Under the pieces are notes generated by a model. It was not told where the DNA came from. It did no database searches and saw nothing but the letters and a program-made list of their open reading frames with translations. This document shows positions 15,798 through 26,018 of a DNA stretch of 64,000 nt, in pieces; positions within the stretch are counted from its first letter, which is position 1; every line of letters starts with the position of its first letter. The translations under genes were made by a program, and so were the position numbers. The stretch comes from Candidatus Methanoperedens sp. (GTDB taxonomy: Archaea; Halobacteriota; Methanosarcinia; Methanosarcinales; Methanoperedenaceae): positions 62,001 through 126,000 of the forward strand of contig VEPN01000001.1 in NCBI GenBank assembly GCA_012026835.1. Direction: 5' to 3'.

Positions 15798-18700
15798 TTA
15801 TGGTGCGTTCAGCGGCCCGAAAACCGTCCACGCCGAATTACCCACAAGGTTGGTCGCCCTGACTCGATAATAATACGTTCTGGGACGTGCTGCATTCTGG
15901 CTGAAAGTTACTGTGCTTGGAGCCGGGACAATATTGGCGCCAACAGTAAACGAGGTCGCTCCATTGAAGTTGGGTTTAGTTGCTCTCTGTATCTGGAAAT
16001 TATTTTCGTTGTTAGCGTTGTCTGTCCATGTCAGAGTGATACTATCCTGCGCATTATTGCCAGGTATCCTGGCAGCAGTACCTGTCAAACCTGACGGGGC
16101 CGCCGGCGCCGCGAACAAAACTGTAGCCGTATTCGAGGGAAGCGACGAACCCAGGGTATTACTTACTGCTGTAACGTAGTAGTCGTATGTATTACCCGCC
16201 ACCAGTGCTGCTATCGCGTTGGTATTAGCAAAGGTCACTGTACCTCCAGTTGCTGTCCTTTGTGCTGCTGTTCTTGTAACCGTACCAATCTGGCTGAATG
16301 CCCCTCCATTGGTGGAGCGCCAGACTGCGAAGCGATTCTCATTGTTAGAACTGTCTGTCCATGTCAGCACGATCCTCAAAGGACCTCCGTTGATAGTCGC
16401 CTGCAGGTTAGTCGGAGCAACAACAGCCACGGGTGGTGTTGTTACTGTTGCCATGTCTGAAGGCGCTGAATCCGCGGACATTGTGGGGAAACCTGCTGTA
16501 TTAGTGTCCCCGACAACATTGGTGGCAAGTACCCTGTAATTGTAAGTTGTGTTAGATACAACTGTGTTATCGACATAGGTCATCAGGGCACCAGTCCCCG
16601 GTCCTGTTGTGGAGAGTACTGTCGCTAATGTAATCCAGGCACTTGCGCTGATATTTCTCTGGACGATGAAACCGGTTTCACTTATGGAGTTGTCCGTCCA
16701 GTTCACAGTCACCTGATTAACATTCAGCGTGGCACTCTGGATAATAGGTGCATCAGGCGCTACCGCCAATGAAACATCATGCATCATGTCCATTTCTTCA
16801 TGGCCCAGAAGGTGGCAATGATACACATACTCCCAGCCAAAGTTGACCACATTGTTCAGGACGGTGGCAGGATTTCCGCTAGCGTCCTTCCATCCCAAAG
16901 GTGGTGGTTTCAGAGGGAAATCCACAGGCATCGTCGGGTCAATAGGTCGAATGCTGTTGGGAACCTTGAAAGGCTGCGTTGGAGCGACCGGTCTTAATGC
17001 AATTATGGTATTCTGGAGAGGATTCACTCTGATTGTCTCTTTCCATCCAACTTCATTGAGATCGGCCTCCCTGATAGCATTGTCCCAGGCTACACGGTTG
17101 ATCAATTGAGCGTTGAACAGATGGACGTGAATTGTATGGGTGTCAACACCGTTGTGGGTGATCATCCATATCTGAGTCCCATCCCCCAGCGATCCAAGGG
17201 GAGTCCCGTAAACTGAGTCCTTGATTATCTCAACTGGCGGGGATAGGTACGGGAATGGTATGAAACCCGGTATCCCGGGTTGAGTAAGTCCCAGCATGGC
17301 GCTCATCCTTCCATCATCTACTGAATAAGTTTCGCTTGCCTCATCCTGAATGGCCTTTGCATTGAACTGGATTGTCATGGGTGTACCCAGAGCGGTCAGG
17401 AAGGTCTTTGATACATCATTGATTCCAACGAATTTATCGTTCGGATAAACCTTATCGTACGCTGTTTCATAAGCCTTTTGCTGTACTATGATCTCATCCT
17501 GGGATACTTCAAAGACACCTCTTTTTCCTGCAGTCTTGGCAAATACTGCCTGAAGCGCGCCCAGATCGTATGAAGCGGCTGGAGTAGTATCGTTTACCTT
17601 TATCTGCATGACGGTGCGGGTGTTTGGCCCGTAGCCTGCAAGTGTTGAAGGTGCGCCCCCAGTGTCCCTCAGGTCAGGATTTCCTGTATAGTAATCATAG
17701 CGTGGATCGATTGCCGGGAAAGGCGCAGGAGCATCATTATAGAGAATGATTGTCTTTCCGGCAAATGCCGAGAAGTCAACGATCACGTCTGCTCGTTCTG
17801 CTGTTCCCAGGATGAGCGTGCCCTTGTTCACAACTCCCATATCGAAGTTTGTCTGGTCCATATTCCAGTCCACTGGCTGATTGGGCAGCACTACTGGCTC
17901 AGGCAGGAATCCGCCTTCGGTTCCTATCTGGATGAACGATGGGCCTGCTGTGGCTGGATCAGGCACACCGCCTTCCCTTCCATCTGTTGGCCAGTCTGCC
18001 GGGAGGCCTGCGGTTGCAACAGCCGGGACCATCTTTACTTCGGTCAGGGTTCTACCGTCCTGTGTGGTGACTGCAGAATCAGCCACATACATCTGGAGGT
18101 TCAGGAACCGGTCATTACCTGCATTTAAGATGCGGAACCTGTAAGCCTTAGGCTCAACCGTGAGGTTGGGATAAGCTGCACCATTGACGATGGGTGTATC
18201 CATGAAAGCTTCCATAGCAAAAGATGGATTAGGCACATCCGGGATAACAGTGTGCTCCGTGGGCCATAAGCTTGCGCTGCAATTTTCACCCGGTGTTGGC
18301 AGGCAGTAGGGGTTCGGTATTGGACCATTGATAATATCGGTGGGGGCAGGGTAGAACCACGGACTATAAAACCAGCGGCCGAAAGCGTTCATTCCACTCG
18401 GATCACTTGGATTCTCGTTTGGCATGTAGACATGTGGAAGCCATAGATCTCCGGTATTTACGCCTGTAATTTTCCCGGTTATTGGGTCTCGTGGTCCGGT
18501 TCCCCAGTTCCAGGTAGGATCCTGCTGGGCGATCGTGTTAGCGTCCACGAATGTCTTATCCTGGATGATAAGGGGAATTCCGACATCCGGAAGTACCTTT
18601 GCACCTGTGGGATTGACACCTGAGATATTTGTGCCAGCGATCATATCTTGTTCTACCTGGTCTGTCAGCAGGTAACCTGCTGCCTCACCTGCATAGACAT

Positions 18701-20399
18701 TGAGACGTGTGATCCCAAATGAGTGATCGTGGTAAAACTGTAATCTCGCGCTTTGCTGGTTATTATAATAGAAGGTCAGCGATCCATTTCCAGGATTGTT
18801 CGTGGCCCCAGGAGTTCCAGCTGCCACAGGATTCCCGTTCGCATCATAGAACATATCTGGGACGTACTGGACGCTGACACCCTTCGGATAATCGGTTGTT
18901 TCCCCTGCAGGGGTGATCCACTGGTGGGGCGTGCCGTCGCTTATCCACGGGACAAAACCGCCGTGGAGATGCAGGGTGGCGCGGTTCTGAGTAAAATTGC
19001 CACTGATCGTGTTTCCAGGATTCGCAGGATCATCTATCATGAATGGTCCTGCTCCCATGATTGTCGTGTCCACGGGCAGGAAAAGGTCGCCGCCTGTACC
19101 AGTTGGAAGTTTATTTGTGAACTTAATGCGCACTGGTGTATCGCGCTTTGCGATGATCAGAGGACCAAGGTAATGGAACTTGCTTACATTCGGATCCACA
19201 GTATTGGTCTGCCTGTAACCGCGCAATGTGGTTGGCGGCAGGTCTGAATGCATTTGCTCGGTATATTGTCCAAGTTCAATCTCGTAGTAATCCGAGCCAG
19301 GATACGTTGTTGTATCTGGAATAGCTATGGGAATGTATTGTCCCAGATTGTTTGCCTGACCGGCATCCAAACCAGGAAGCGAATCAACGAATTTTCGTAT
19401 GCCGCCAGTCAATACCGTGGTGCTGACATTGACAGTAGCTGCTATTGCATAATTGCGGTCTTGTGAATATATTGGGAATCCTGGATTAACGCCAAGAGTA
19501 ATCGTGCTGCCATCGGCAGGCGGCGCTGGGGCGGGGTAGCTCAGGATGTCAGTTCCTGTACCCACATCAAGAGGAATACCCTGGCCGTAGAATCCGATCA
19601 CGTCACCTGCCAGGACATTAAATGGTCCGACAGGGAAAGTCGCAATTTCCGATATGCCAGGTGTAGATGGAGTTGTTACAGTAAGCAGACTGCTGTTAAA
19701 GACTATTTGATACTGGTTTGGAGTACCTGTGGGGCGCAACACATATGCATAGAATATATTTCCCGCAGATGGGAATGGACTTGATCCGGCCGTTGCCTGA
19801 TTCCATATCTGGAAATTCACAAGTGTGCCCTCTGGTAGAACTGCATTGGGAACTACTACTAATACAGGAGCAAGTTCACCTACTCCTACTGGATAGTCAC
19901 TTGCATACGCCCGGTCATTCAACTGGTTCCCGACTGTAGTTGAAGTTGTGACAGTTGTGAAAGTCGGCATCGGGCTGTTAGCGTAATTCGGGAAAGGGCC
20001 ATAATAATGTGGTAATCCCCCAGGGTCCATACCGGCGGGCAGGGCAGATATCCCTGCGGCTACAGATGCGCCAGCCTTTTTATAACGTTCTGCTGCAGCT
20101 TTTCTCTTAGCCGGGAGATCTCGTTTCTCTTTGAGACGCTCTGTTGCCTTTTTCTGATTATCTGCAACTGCTATTTTTTTCTGAGTATCAGGTGCATTTG
20201 CATTCGGATCCTTGCTGTCGACTACGCCGCTGTATGATGCATCGCTGACAGCACTTGCAGTACTGCCAACACTACTGTTCAACAACATTAATGAAAACAA
20301 TATTCCGGCAGTTAGCAATATTCCAATAAATCCAAGTCTGGTATGGATTGTTCTCCTTGCTTTGTATTCACCTTTAGCTGATTTATATCTTGACTTCAT
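15798..20399 (-). CDS. Giant exported multicopper oxidase with three fibronectin type III domains
   Basis: A 1533-residue secreted protein. Residues 24-44 form a signal/TM segment, and cupredoxin domains span roughly 370-1210. All copper-ligand motifs are present: HLHGG near 475, YHDHSFG near 555, THTIHVH near 1088 and HCHLLGHEEMDMM near 1198 (type 1 Cys, flanking His and axial Met). Three Fn3 repeats (each with VNWTDN/LTWTDS/LTWTDN) fill 1210-1533. It resembles CotA/bilirubin-oxidase-type enzymes that oxidise metals or phenolics and reduce O2. The region 50-370 is not recognised. ATG 20399 has ribosome-binding site GAAGGGA. No C-terminal anchor is visible. Confidence 0.85.
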   Translation of the reverse strand: MKSRYKSAKGEYKARRTIHTRLGFIGILLTAGILFSLMLLNSSVGSTASAVSDASYSGVVDSKDPNANAPDTQKKIAVADNQKKATERLKEKRDLPAKRKAAAERYKKAGASVAAGISALPAGMDPGGLPHYYGPFPNYANSPMPTFTTVTTSTTVGNQLNDRAYASDYPVGVGELAPVLVVVPNAVLPEGTLVNFQIWNQATAGSSPFPSAGNIFYAYVLRPTGTPNQYQIVFNSSLLTVTTPSTPGISEIATFPVGPFNVLAGDVIGFYGQGIPLDVGTGTDILSYPAPAPPADGSTITLGVNPGFPIYSQDRNYAIAATVNVSTTVLTGGIRKFVDSLPGLDAGQANNLGQYIPIAIPDTTTYPGSDYYEIELGQYTEQMHSDLPPTTLRGYRQTNTVDPNVSKFHYLGPLIIAKRDTPVRIKFTNKLPTGTGGDLFLPVDTTIMGAGPFMIDDPANPGNTISGNFTQNRATLHLHGGFVPWISDGTPHQWITPAGETTDYPKGVSVQYVPDMFYDANGNPVAAGTPGATNNPGNGSLTFYYNNQQSARLQFYHDHSFGITRLNVYAGEAAGYLLTDQVEQDMIAGTNISGVNPTGAKVLPDVGIPLIIQDKTFVDANTIAQQDPTWNWGTGPRDPITGKITGVNTGDLWLPHVYMPNENPSDPSGMNAFGRWFYSPWFYPAPTDIINGPIPNPYCLPTPGENCSASLWPTEHTVIPDVPNPSFAMEAFMDTPIVNGAAYPNLTVEPKAYRFRILNAGNDRFLNLQMYVADSAVTTQDGRTLTEVKMVPAVATAGLPADWPTDGREGGVPDPATAGPSFIQIGTEGGFLPEPVVLPNQPVDWNMDQTNFDMGVVNKGTLILGTAERADVIVDFSAFAGKTIILYNDAPAPFPAIDPRYDYYTGNPDLRDTGGAPSTLAGYGPNTRTVMQIKVNDTTPAASYDLGALQAVFAKTAGKRGVFEVSQDEIIVQQKAYETAYDKVYPNDKFVGINDVSKTFLTALGTPMTIQFNAKAIQDEASETYSVDDGRMSAMLGLTQPGIPGFIPFPYLSPPVEIIKDSVYGTPLGSLGDGTQIWMITHNGVDTHTIHVHLFNAQLINRVAWDNAIREADLNEVGWKETIRVNPLQNTIIALRPVAPTQPFKVPNSIRPIDPTMPVDFPLKPPPLGWKDASGNPATVLNNVVNFGWEYVYHCHLLGHEEMDMMHDVSLAVAPDAPIIQSATLNVNQVTVNWTDNSISETGFIVQRNISASAWITLATVLSTTGPGTGALMTYVDNTVVSNTTYNYRVLATNVVGDTNTAGFPTMSADSAPSDMATVTTPPVAVVAPTNLQATINGGPLRIVLTWTDSSNNENRFAVWRSTNGGAFSQIGTVTRTAAQRTATGGTVTFANTNAIAALVAGNTYDYYVTAVSNTLGSSLPSNTATVLFAAPAAPSGLTGTAARIPGNNAQDSITLTWTDNANNENNFQIQRATKPNFNGATSFTVGANIVPAPSTVTFSQNAARPRTYYYRVRATNLVGNSAWTVFGPLNAP

Positions 20400-20429
20400 A
20401 TCATATATCCCTTCTTTTTTCCTAATCAC

Positions 20430-20725
20430 ATCGTGATGATTTTATCGAAATAGAAAACCAACCCTATCCCAATACAATCATCCTATCCCTATCAATCCAT
20501 TACTATGAGGAAATCATAATAGTGAATGAATATCTCACATCTCTTCTTTCGTGGTTCAAGCTTTTATGGTCACTCCTGTTTTTGATCCAAAGATCCTAAC
20601 TCCACATCACATCAGCAAAGTACTATTTTTCCTCTTCATATAAATAGATAACTGTTAATAATGATATTTACCAATGCATCAAGATTGCTGTAGAGCCAAA
20701 TATTGAACTTATGAAAAAAACAAAT
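20430..20725. promoter_or_regulatory. Intergenic region upstream of the multicopper oxidase
   Basis: About 300 bases without a gene. An imperfect palindrome ATCACATCGTGATGAT lies at about 20426-20441, next to the oxidase start. A TATA-like TTTATATG on the minus strand near 20638-20646 could be the oxidase promoter, giving a leader of about 215 bases. Nothing else is apparent. Confidence 0.35.
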
Positions 20726-22009
20726 TCATAATCCGAACTCCCCCAGCCCCTCCCTTGCCTGTTCCCTTTTTTCCTGATGCTCTTTCAGGAACTCCCTCAT
20801 AAGTTCGGCAGCATATTTCTTGCAGTTGCCGCACACCCGCGTTCCCCCAACGCAATCCTTATAGACCTCCATGAGCTTGTTATCATCCTCGACAAGGTGG
20901 AAAAGCAATAATTCGTACACTGAACATTTATCGGGTTCGCCTCCGAGTTTGCTCTGCTCCTCAAGTGTCACCCTCCCGCCCGTCTTTGCGCGCATCACTT
21001 TCTTTGCGCCCTCTTCAGGCTTGTCCGTAAGCGCGATATAGCTTTCAGGAATACTGCTTGACATCTTGCCGCCCTGCAAACCGGTCATGAACTTGTGGTA
21101 TGTAGAAGCAGGGGGAATGAAGGCATAGCCACCGTATTTTAATTCCGTTTCCCGAACAATGGATTCTACTTCATCAAAGCTTTGCTTGAAAACATCTACA
21201 TGTTCTTCGTAGAGCTTGCCCCCTGTTCGCTTTGCTATTTCAGAAAGCGCTTCTTTCGGGGCTGCTTTTCCGCGCACGCTTATGAATGCTTTTCCTGCGC
21301 TTTCCCGCTTCTCCACAATGAACATATTCACCTTGTAGGCAAGCCCCCTTGTAAGCCTGATATGCGGGTCCTGGTCTGCGCCCACTGGAATCACAACCGG
21401 CTTCGGGCCCCCAAATTCTTCAAGCTGGGGCTGTAGTATATCCGCGCTCTGCGTCAGCGCACTTACCATATGTGCAATATTTGTCTCGCCATTGAAACCG
21501 TATATGGCGCTGAGTTCTGAAAAATTGGCTTTGGTGCCAAGTTCGAAAGCAAGGTCTTTCACATTCCCCGACTTTGACTGGAAATAAATATGCGCCCCGG
21601 GCTTAAGACCGAGGGCTATGGCGCTCAGGATATATTCGTTTATCCCGAACTCCCTGCATTCCTTCCAGCTCTTGCCCCTTACTGCATGCGCCTCCATATC
21701 GGCGATTGCAAGGAACGCATCCCCGCCCTGCTGCTGGTGCCAGATTATCTCCTCCATCACCATCTTGTGGCCAAGGTGGGCCCGGCCTGAGGGCATGAAA
21801 CCGCTCATAGCAGCGAAGGGTTTGCCTGAAAGCATGGCAGAAAGCACGGATTCGTAGCTCCTGTGCCCGAAAATGACATGCCTTCGCATGTACCTGTGCG
21901 GATTTTTTATCTTCCCGAGAAGTTCATCGAACCTTGATATCCCGAATTCATCGAACAGCTTTGAGTAGTTATCTATTTTGACTGCGCCCCATGGGTCAAG
22001 TGTAGTCAT
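20726..22009 (-). CDS. trpS: Tryptophanyl-tRNA synthetase
   Basis: A 427-residue class Ic synthetase of the archaeal/eukaryotic type. The HIGH-like motif is SGRAHLGH (about 76-83) and the KMSKS loop is [11 protein letters not shown] (about 316-326); [12 protein letters not shown] and the adenine-binding region are also typical. It charges tRNA-Trp in the cytoplasm. The ATG at 22009 gives a standard N-terminal extension. It is a single gene followed by the multicopper oxidase promoter region, with a divergent F430 operon upstream. Confidence 0.95.
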   Translation of the reverse strand: MTTLDPWGAVKIDNYSKLFDEFGISRFDELLGKIKNPHRYMRRHVIFGHRSYESVLSAMLSGKPFAAMSGFMPSGRAHLGHKMVMEEIIWHQQQGGDAFLAIADMEAHAVRGKSWKECREFGINEYILSAIALGLKPGAHIYFQSKSGNVKDLAFELGTKANFSELSAIYGFNGETNIAHMVSALTQSADILQPQLEEFGGPKPVVIPVGADQDPHIRLTRGLAYKVNMFIVEKRESAGKAFISVRGKAAPKEALSEIAKRTGGKLYEEHVDVFKQSFDEVESIVRETELKYGGYAFIPPASTYHKFMTGLQGGKMSSSIPESYIALTDKPEEGAKKVMRAKTGGRVTLEEQSKLGGEPDKCSVYELLLFHLVEDDNKLMEVYKDCVGGTRVCGNCKKYAAELMREFLKEHQEKREQAREGLGEFGL

Positions 22010-22120
22010 CTGGTACTTAGAACTCTTGAAGATATGTAAAGATTATGTTTAAACAAAAGGGTTATAAGAGCCAATCACTATAAACCCCAATTCAATTATC
22101 ATAATTAAACGAGGATTTTT

Positions 22121-22525
22121 ATGAGCGAGAAAATCGGAATACTTGCACTCGGACATGGAAGCAAGCACCCGCATAATAAGGACGTGGTAACAGGGGTTGC
22201 TGACCTGATTGCGAAAAAATACAAGAACATGGTCGTAAGGACCGGTTTTATGAATATGAACACTCCCACTATGAAGGAAGGGCTTGATGCCTTCAAAGGT
22301 ACGGGCGTCTCAACAATAGTTGCAGTACCTATTTTCTTGGCGCACGGCGTTCATACGATGGAAGACATCCCCCAGATACTCGGTATAAGCAGGAATTCAC
22401 GGAAAACCACGATAAAGCTTGACGGAAAGGATGTAACGCTATTATATTCTGAGCCCCTCGGAGCCGATGAACTGGTTGCCGAACTGGCTTTCAAGAGGGC
22501 AAAAGAAGCCCTTTCGTCCAATTGA
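22121..22525 (+). CDS. cfbA: Sirohydrochlorin nickelochelatase (CbiX-short type)
   Basis: The 134-residue chelatase has the N-terminal metal-binding LALGHGSK (His13) and the second conserved histidine in PIFLAHGVHTMEDIP (78-92). Short CbiX proteins of methanogens insert Ni into sirohydrochlorin, the first step of coenzyme F430 synthesis, and can also insert Co. The adjacent downstream gene cfbE acts later in the same pathway, which favours the F430 role. The stop TGA overlaps the cfbE start (TGATG). Confidence 0.92.
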   Translation: MSEKIGILALGHGSKHPHNKDVVTGVADLIAKKYKNMVVRTGFMNMNTPTMKEGLDAFKGTGVSTIVAVPIFLAHGVHTMEDIPQILGISRNSRKTTIKLDGKDVTLLYSEPLGADELVAELAFKRAKEALSSN

Positions 22526-23889
22526 TGCTGATAAAAAGCTCATCCAGGGTCGCAGTACTTGATCTTACCCACGGCGGCGCAATAATAGCCTGCAAACTGG
22601 CAAAGCTTGCAGAATCGGCAGCAGGCGTCGATGTGTACGGGACTCTTGGCCCCGAAGAACTGGCTGCCCTTGAAAACGATGGAATAAAAGTCTCCCGCGA
22701 CCCCCTGAAAGCTTCGGATTTTGATATCATAGTCGCTCCTGTGCATCTTGATCCCGGTTATCCCACGCTCAAAGAGGCAATAGATAATAAATTACCTGTT
22801 TTATCACATCATGCGGCAGTCGGGCAGATACTATCCGTGTATGACCTGAAAGGCAAAACCATAATCGAAATAACAGGCACAAAAGCGAAAACAAGCACTG
22901 CCACTCTTTTAGCGGATATCCTTTCAAGGCAAAAAAGAGTGGTTTCGCATACAAGCCGCGGTGTGGAGGATTGGGGTACAGGAAAAACGATAAAAAAAGG
23001 TTTGAGCATAACACCTGCAAGCATCCTGCCTGCGCTGGATGCTGTCATAGAGGCGCGGATCGAGCCTGATATCCTGGTTTTTGAGATATCGCTTGGCGGA
23101 ACAGGTCACGCTGATATCGGTGTCATAACTACGATCGCCAATGACTACAAAATCGCAAACAACACAAAGATGGCAAGCGAGGCAAAGCGCCAGATGATAC
23201 TCGATGCGAAACCCACAAGTTCCCTTGTGATAAACAACGACGCTTTAAGATACTTCGGCGCATGCAGGAGGGATATCAAGCTCATTTCATTTACCGATTC
23301 TGTTAACGCCTCATGCAATGTCTATTATGAGGACATCAGCAGTGAAGGGGGAACGATTGCTTATTATCTTGGCAGGAAAAAGGGCAGGATTATCATCAGG
23401 GAAAACCCGGATTACGACATAACCTCTTATAAAACAGCGTTCGTGTGCGCAACTGCGATTGCCCTGGCGATGGATATTGATGGTGAAACCATAGAGCGTG
23501 CAATCGGAGGTTTCAGGGGGGCCCAAGGGCGCATGAGAAAAATATCGTTTGAAGGAAGAACGCTAATAGACAATTCAAACTCAGGGCTGGATATAAGGAC
23601 TGCGGAAAAGGCGCTTGAATTTTCAAAGAGGCAGGGCGAACGGATAGTCATGGTGCTCGGGGAAGAGGCAAAAGAGGTATGTGAAGGGCTTCCGCCGGCC
23701 GAGGTAAAAAGGTTCATCGAAAAACACAGGGATGAACTTTCGGCCCTGGTGCTTGTGGGTGAAAGGATGCGGCCGCTTGTTTCGGATGATATTTATTATG
23801 CAGGGGATTTACAGAAAGGGCTTGAGCTTGCAAAAGAATTAACACGTAAAAACGACATTATCCTGTCCTGTGTGAAGTGTTTTAGATGA
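22525..23889 (+). CDS. cfbE: Coenzyme F430 synthetase (Mur-ligase-like)
   Basis: A 454-residue Mur-ligase-family protein that closes the final lactam/carbocyclic ring (15,17(3)-seco-F430-17(3)-acid to F430) using ATP. It shows the P-loop variant EITGTKAKTSTATLLADIL (about 112-130), the Mur central motif FEISLGGTGHADIGVITTIANDY, and the C-terminal DNSNSGLDIRTAEKAL. The start ATG 22525 is preferred over TTG 22522 and overlaps the cfbA stop. Its own stop overlaps the dys start (ATGA), giving a tightly coupled cfbA-cfbE-dys unit. The other cfb genes (B, C, D) are not in the window. Confidence 0.92.
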   Translation: MLIKSSSRVAVLDLTHGGAIIACKLAKLAESAAGVDVYGTLGPEELAALENDGIKVSRDPLKASDFDIIVAPVHLDPGYPTLKEAIDNKLPVLSHHAAVGQILSVYDLKGKTIIEITGTKAKTSTATLLADILSRQKRVVSHTSRGVEDWGTGKTIKKGLSITPASILPALDAVIEARIEPDILVFEISLGGTGHADIGVITTIANDYKIANNTKMASEAKRQMILDAKPTSSLVINNDALRYFGACRRDIKLISFTDSVNASCNVYYEDISSEGGTIAYYLGRKKGRIIIRENPDYDITSYKTAFVCATAIALAMDIDGETIERAIGGFRGAQGRMRKISFEGRTLIDNSNSGLDIRTAEKALEFSKRQGERIVMVLGEEAKEVCEGLPPAEVKRFIEKHRDELSALVLVGERMRPLVSDDIYYAGDLQKGLELAKELTRKNDIILSCVKCFR

Positions 23890-24824
23890 ACAGTGAACTT
23901 CAAAGACCCATAAGACCGGCAAAAATTACAGACGGCATGACAGTGAGCCAGCTTACGGACTCATTAAAGGACTGCGCCTTCGGGGCAGGCAGGCTCTGGG
24001 AGGCCGTGGACATATACAGGGAAATGGTAAGCGACAGGGAATGCACAAAGTTCTTCGGGCTTGCGGGAGCCATGGTGCCAGCAGGTATGAGACAGATAGT
24101 GAGCGACCTTATAAGGGATAGGGAAATAGATATCCTCGTCACAACGGGAGCAAATCTCGTTCACGATATCATCGAATCCCTGGGGCTCCACCATTACAAA
24201 GGTACTGATGCTACCGATGATGTGGAATTAAAACATAATTCCATAAACCGCATCTATGATGTATTCCTGCCTGAGGAGCATTTTTCAAGGCTTGAGGAAA
24301 CGCTCCAGCCCATGTTCAGGGAGCTTCCGCAGAAGCTTTCGATCAGCGGGTTTCTCGCACATATCGGAGGAAAACTTGAAGATGAGAACTCCATTCTCAG
24401 GAGCGCATACGATATGGGCGTGCCGGTATATTGCCCTGCTATCCAGGATTCGATAATAGGTCTCCAGGCATGGTTATACAAACAGGCAAAGCCGCTGGAA
24501 GTGGATGTCTTTTCTGATATGAAGGGGCTGATCGACCGCTGTTACGAAGCAAAAAGAGCAGGCGTACTGATAGTAGGCGGAGGCGTGCCAAAGAACTTCA
24601 TCCTGCAATCCATGCTCGTTACCCCGAAATCCTTTGATTATGCGATACAGCTCACGCTGGACAGGCCTGAGACCGGGGGTCTGTCAGGAGCCACGCTTGA
24701 CGAGGCGCGGTCGTGGGGAAAAGTCGGAGAGAACGCAAGGTCGGTCACGGTGTACTCGGATGCAACAATAACGCTGCCGATAATTATTGCTGCGGCAAAA
24801 AGTGGCCAGACTAAATCCTTTTAA
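23886..24824 (+). CDS. dys: Deoxyhypusine synthase
   Basis: The 312-residue enzyme transfers the aminobutyl group of spermidine to a lysine of aIF5A, the first step of hypusine formation. Conserved blocks are FGLAGAMVPAGMR, TTGANLVHD, PVYCPAIQDS, VGGGVPKNF, and SGATLDEARSWGKV, which carries the catalytic lysine near residue 279. The length is typical for Archaea. The ATG overlaps the cfbE stop by four bases, so hypusine and F430 synthesis are translationally linked here. Its last 14 bases overlap the convergent cofC gene. Confidence 0.93.
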   Translation: MNSELQRPIRPAKITDGMTVSQLTDSLKDCAFGAGRLWEAVDIYREMVSDRECTKFFGLAGAMVPAGMRQIVSDLIRDREIDILVTTGANLVHDIIESLGLHHYKGTDATDDVELKHNSINRIYDVFLPEEHFSRLEETLQPMFRELPQKLSISGFLAHIGGKLEDENSILRSAYDMGVPVYCPAIQDSIIGLQAWLYKQAKPLEVDVFSDMKGLIDRCYEAKRAGVLIVGGGVPKNFILQSMLVTPKSFDYAIQLTLDRPETGGLSGATLDEARSWGKVGENARSVTVYSDATITLPIIIAAAKSGQTKSF

Positions 24825-25449
24825 TCCCCACCCTTCCATTATTCCAGGCAAATCCAAGACCGAGATTTTCAAGATAGCGTGATGCATGACCTTTCCCATG
24901 AAGCAATACCTCTGAAAGGTCAGATACCTCGTCGATATCCGTACTGAGATTAAAAGAGTCAAAGGTTTCTATATCAAGGCCGTTCTTTAATGCGATATCC
25001 CTGTGTTTTAAGAAGCTTGAGCCATAATAGTCCACGTGGAATCTTGAAGGGTCGCGGATGAACAGGGCATTCGTTCCGCCCATCCTTCCCGGCGCTATAA
25101 CAATATCAGCAGAGGAGGAGGTGATATCCCTGATGTTGCCTGCTGAGACAAGCGGGATGTCTGCCATAATTATCAAAACAGGTTCATTTATTGAATGAGA
25201 GGTCATTTTCTTAAGATACTCGTTCAGGGCTTCGTTCAACCCTTTATCTGTCAAAACGATATTAGCACCACCGGTTTCAATAATAGAAGTGGACAGGATA
25301 TCAATCACTTTAAAACAGCCTGAACCCAGCAATGCCTCTGTAACGTCATTGAGCATTGCCATCGCAAGCTCTTCACGCTCTTTCTCGGATAGAAGCGGGG
25401 ATAGTCTGGATTTTGCATTGGTCTTTTTAAATGGGATAACCGCCCTCAT
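24811..25449 (-). CDS. cofC: 2-phospho-L-lactate guanylyltransferase
   Basis: A 212-residue nucleotidyltransferase that activates 2-phospholactate with GTP in coenzyme F420 synthesis. It shows the N-terminal AVIPFKKTNAKSRLSPLLS (GTP-binding KxxxxKSRL), VLIIMADIPLVS (metal-binding Asp) and APGRMGGTNALFI, then the SFNLSTDIDEVSDL C-terminal block. These agree with the CofC family. It converges on dys with a small 3' overlap and is divergent from the Lrp regulator gene. Confidence 0.93.
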   Translation of the reverse strand: MRAVIPFKKTNAKSRLSPLLSEKEREELAMAMLNDVTEALLGSGCFKVIDILSTSIIETGGANIVLTDKGLNEALNEYLKKMTSHSINEPVLIIMADIPLVSAGNIRDITSSSADIVIAPGRMGGTNALFIRDPSRFHVDYYGSSFLKHRDIALKNGLDIETFDSFNLSTDIDEVSDLSEVLLHGKGHASRYLENLGLGFAWNNGRVGIKRI

Positions 25450-25534
25450 AGGCCTTAAAAACAGGGTTCACCAATAAAAAGCTTTGGAAAATAATAAAGC
25501 CTATTAACTCCTACGACATTAGCGAGGCATTACA

Positions 25535-26014
25535 ATGAAAGAAATACTCGAGATACTGGAGAACAACCCTAAAATCAAACCTGAAGAAATCTCAACTATG
25601 ACCGGAATGACACAAGCCGCTGTAGCCTCAAAGATTAAAGAGATGGAAAAAAAAGGGATAATCAGGAAATACAAGACAGTGATCGACTGGGAAAAAGCAG
25701 GTGAGGAGTATGTATATGCTATTATCGAGGTCAAGGTTGCGCTGCGGGACAGGAAAGGTTATGATTCTATCGCCGAGCGGGTCGCAAAGTTTCCCGAGGT
25801 TAGATCAGTACGCCTTATTTCAGGTGACCATGACCTGTCGCTTACTGTGCGTGGAACATCAATGAAAGAGGTTGCTTTTTTTGTGGCCGAAAAAATTGCC
25901 CCCCTTGAACAGGTACAGGGGACAGTAACGCATTTTGTGCTGCGCACATATAAAGAAGACGGAGAGATATTATTTGAAAAAGAACGTTCAGAACGCCTTG
26001 CTGTATCGCCGTGA
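25535..26014 (+). CDS. Lrp/AsnC-family transcriptional regulator
   Basis: A 159-residue protein with an N-terminal winged HTH (EILENNPKIKPEEISTMTGMTQAAVASKIKEMEKKGII, about 5-42) and a C-terminal RAM/ACT-like ligand-binding domain (VYAIIEVKVALRDRKGYDSIAERVAKFPEV...SGDHDLSLTVRG). Such proteins form octamers or dimers that respond to amino acids. Its stop lies four bases before the start of an aminotransferase gene, so it probably controls that gene and senses its substrate or product. ATG 25535 fits the family length. Confidence 0.88.
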   Translation: MKEILEILENNPKIKPEEISTMTGMTQAAVASKIKEMEKKGIIRKYKTVIDWEKAGEEYVYAIIEVKVALRDRKGYDSIAERVAKFPEVRSVRLISGDHDLSLTVRGTSMKEVAFFVAEKIAPLEQVQGTVTHFVLRTYKEDGEILFEKERSERLAVSP

Positions 26015-26018
26015 AGGT

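Noticed and set aside
15702-20436. Many plus-strand reading frames opposite the multicopper oxidase
   Set aside because: They are antisense shadows of one long conserved gene, with no ribosome-binding sites and no protein-like motifs.
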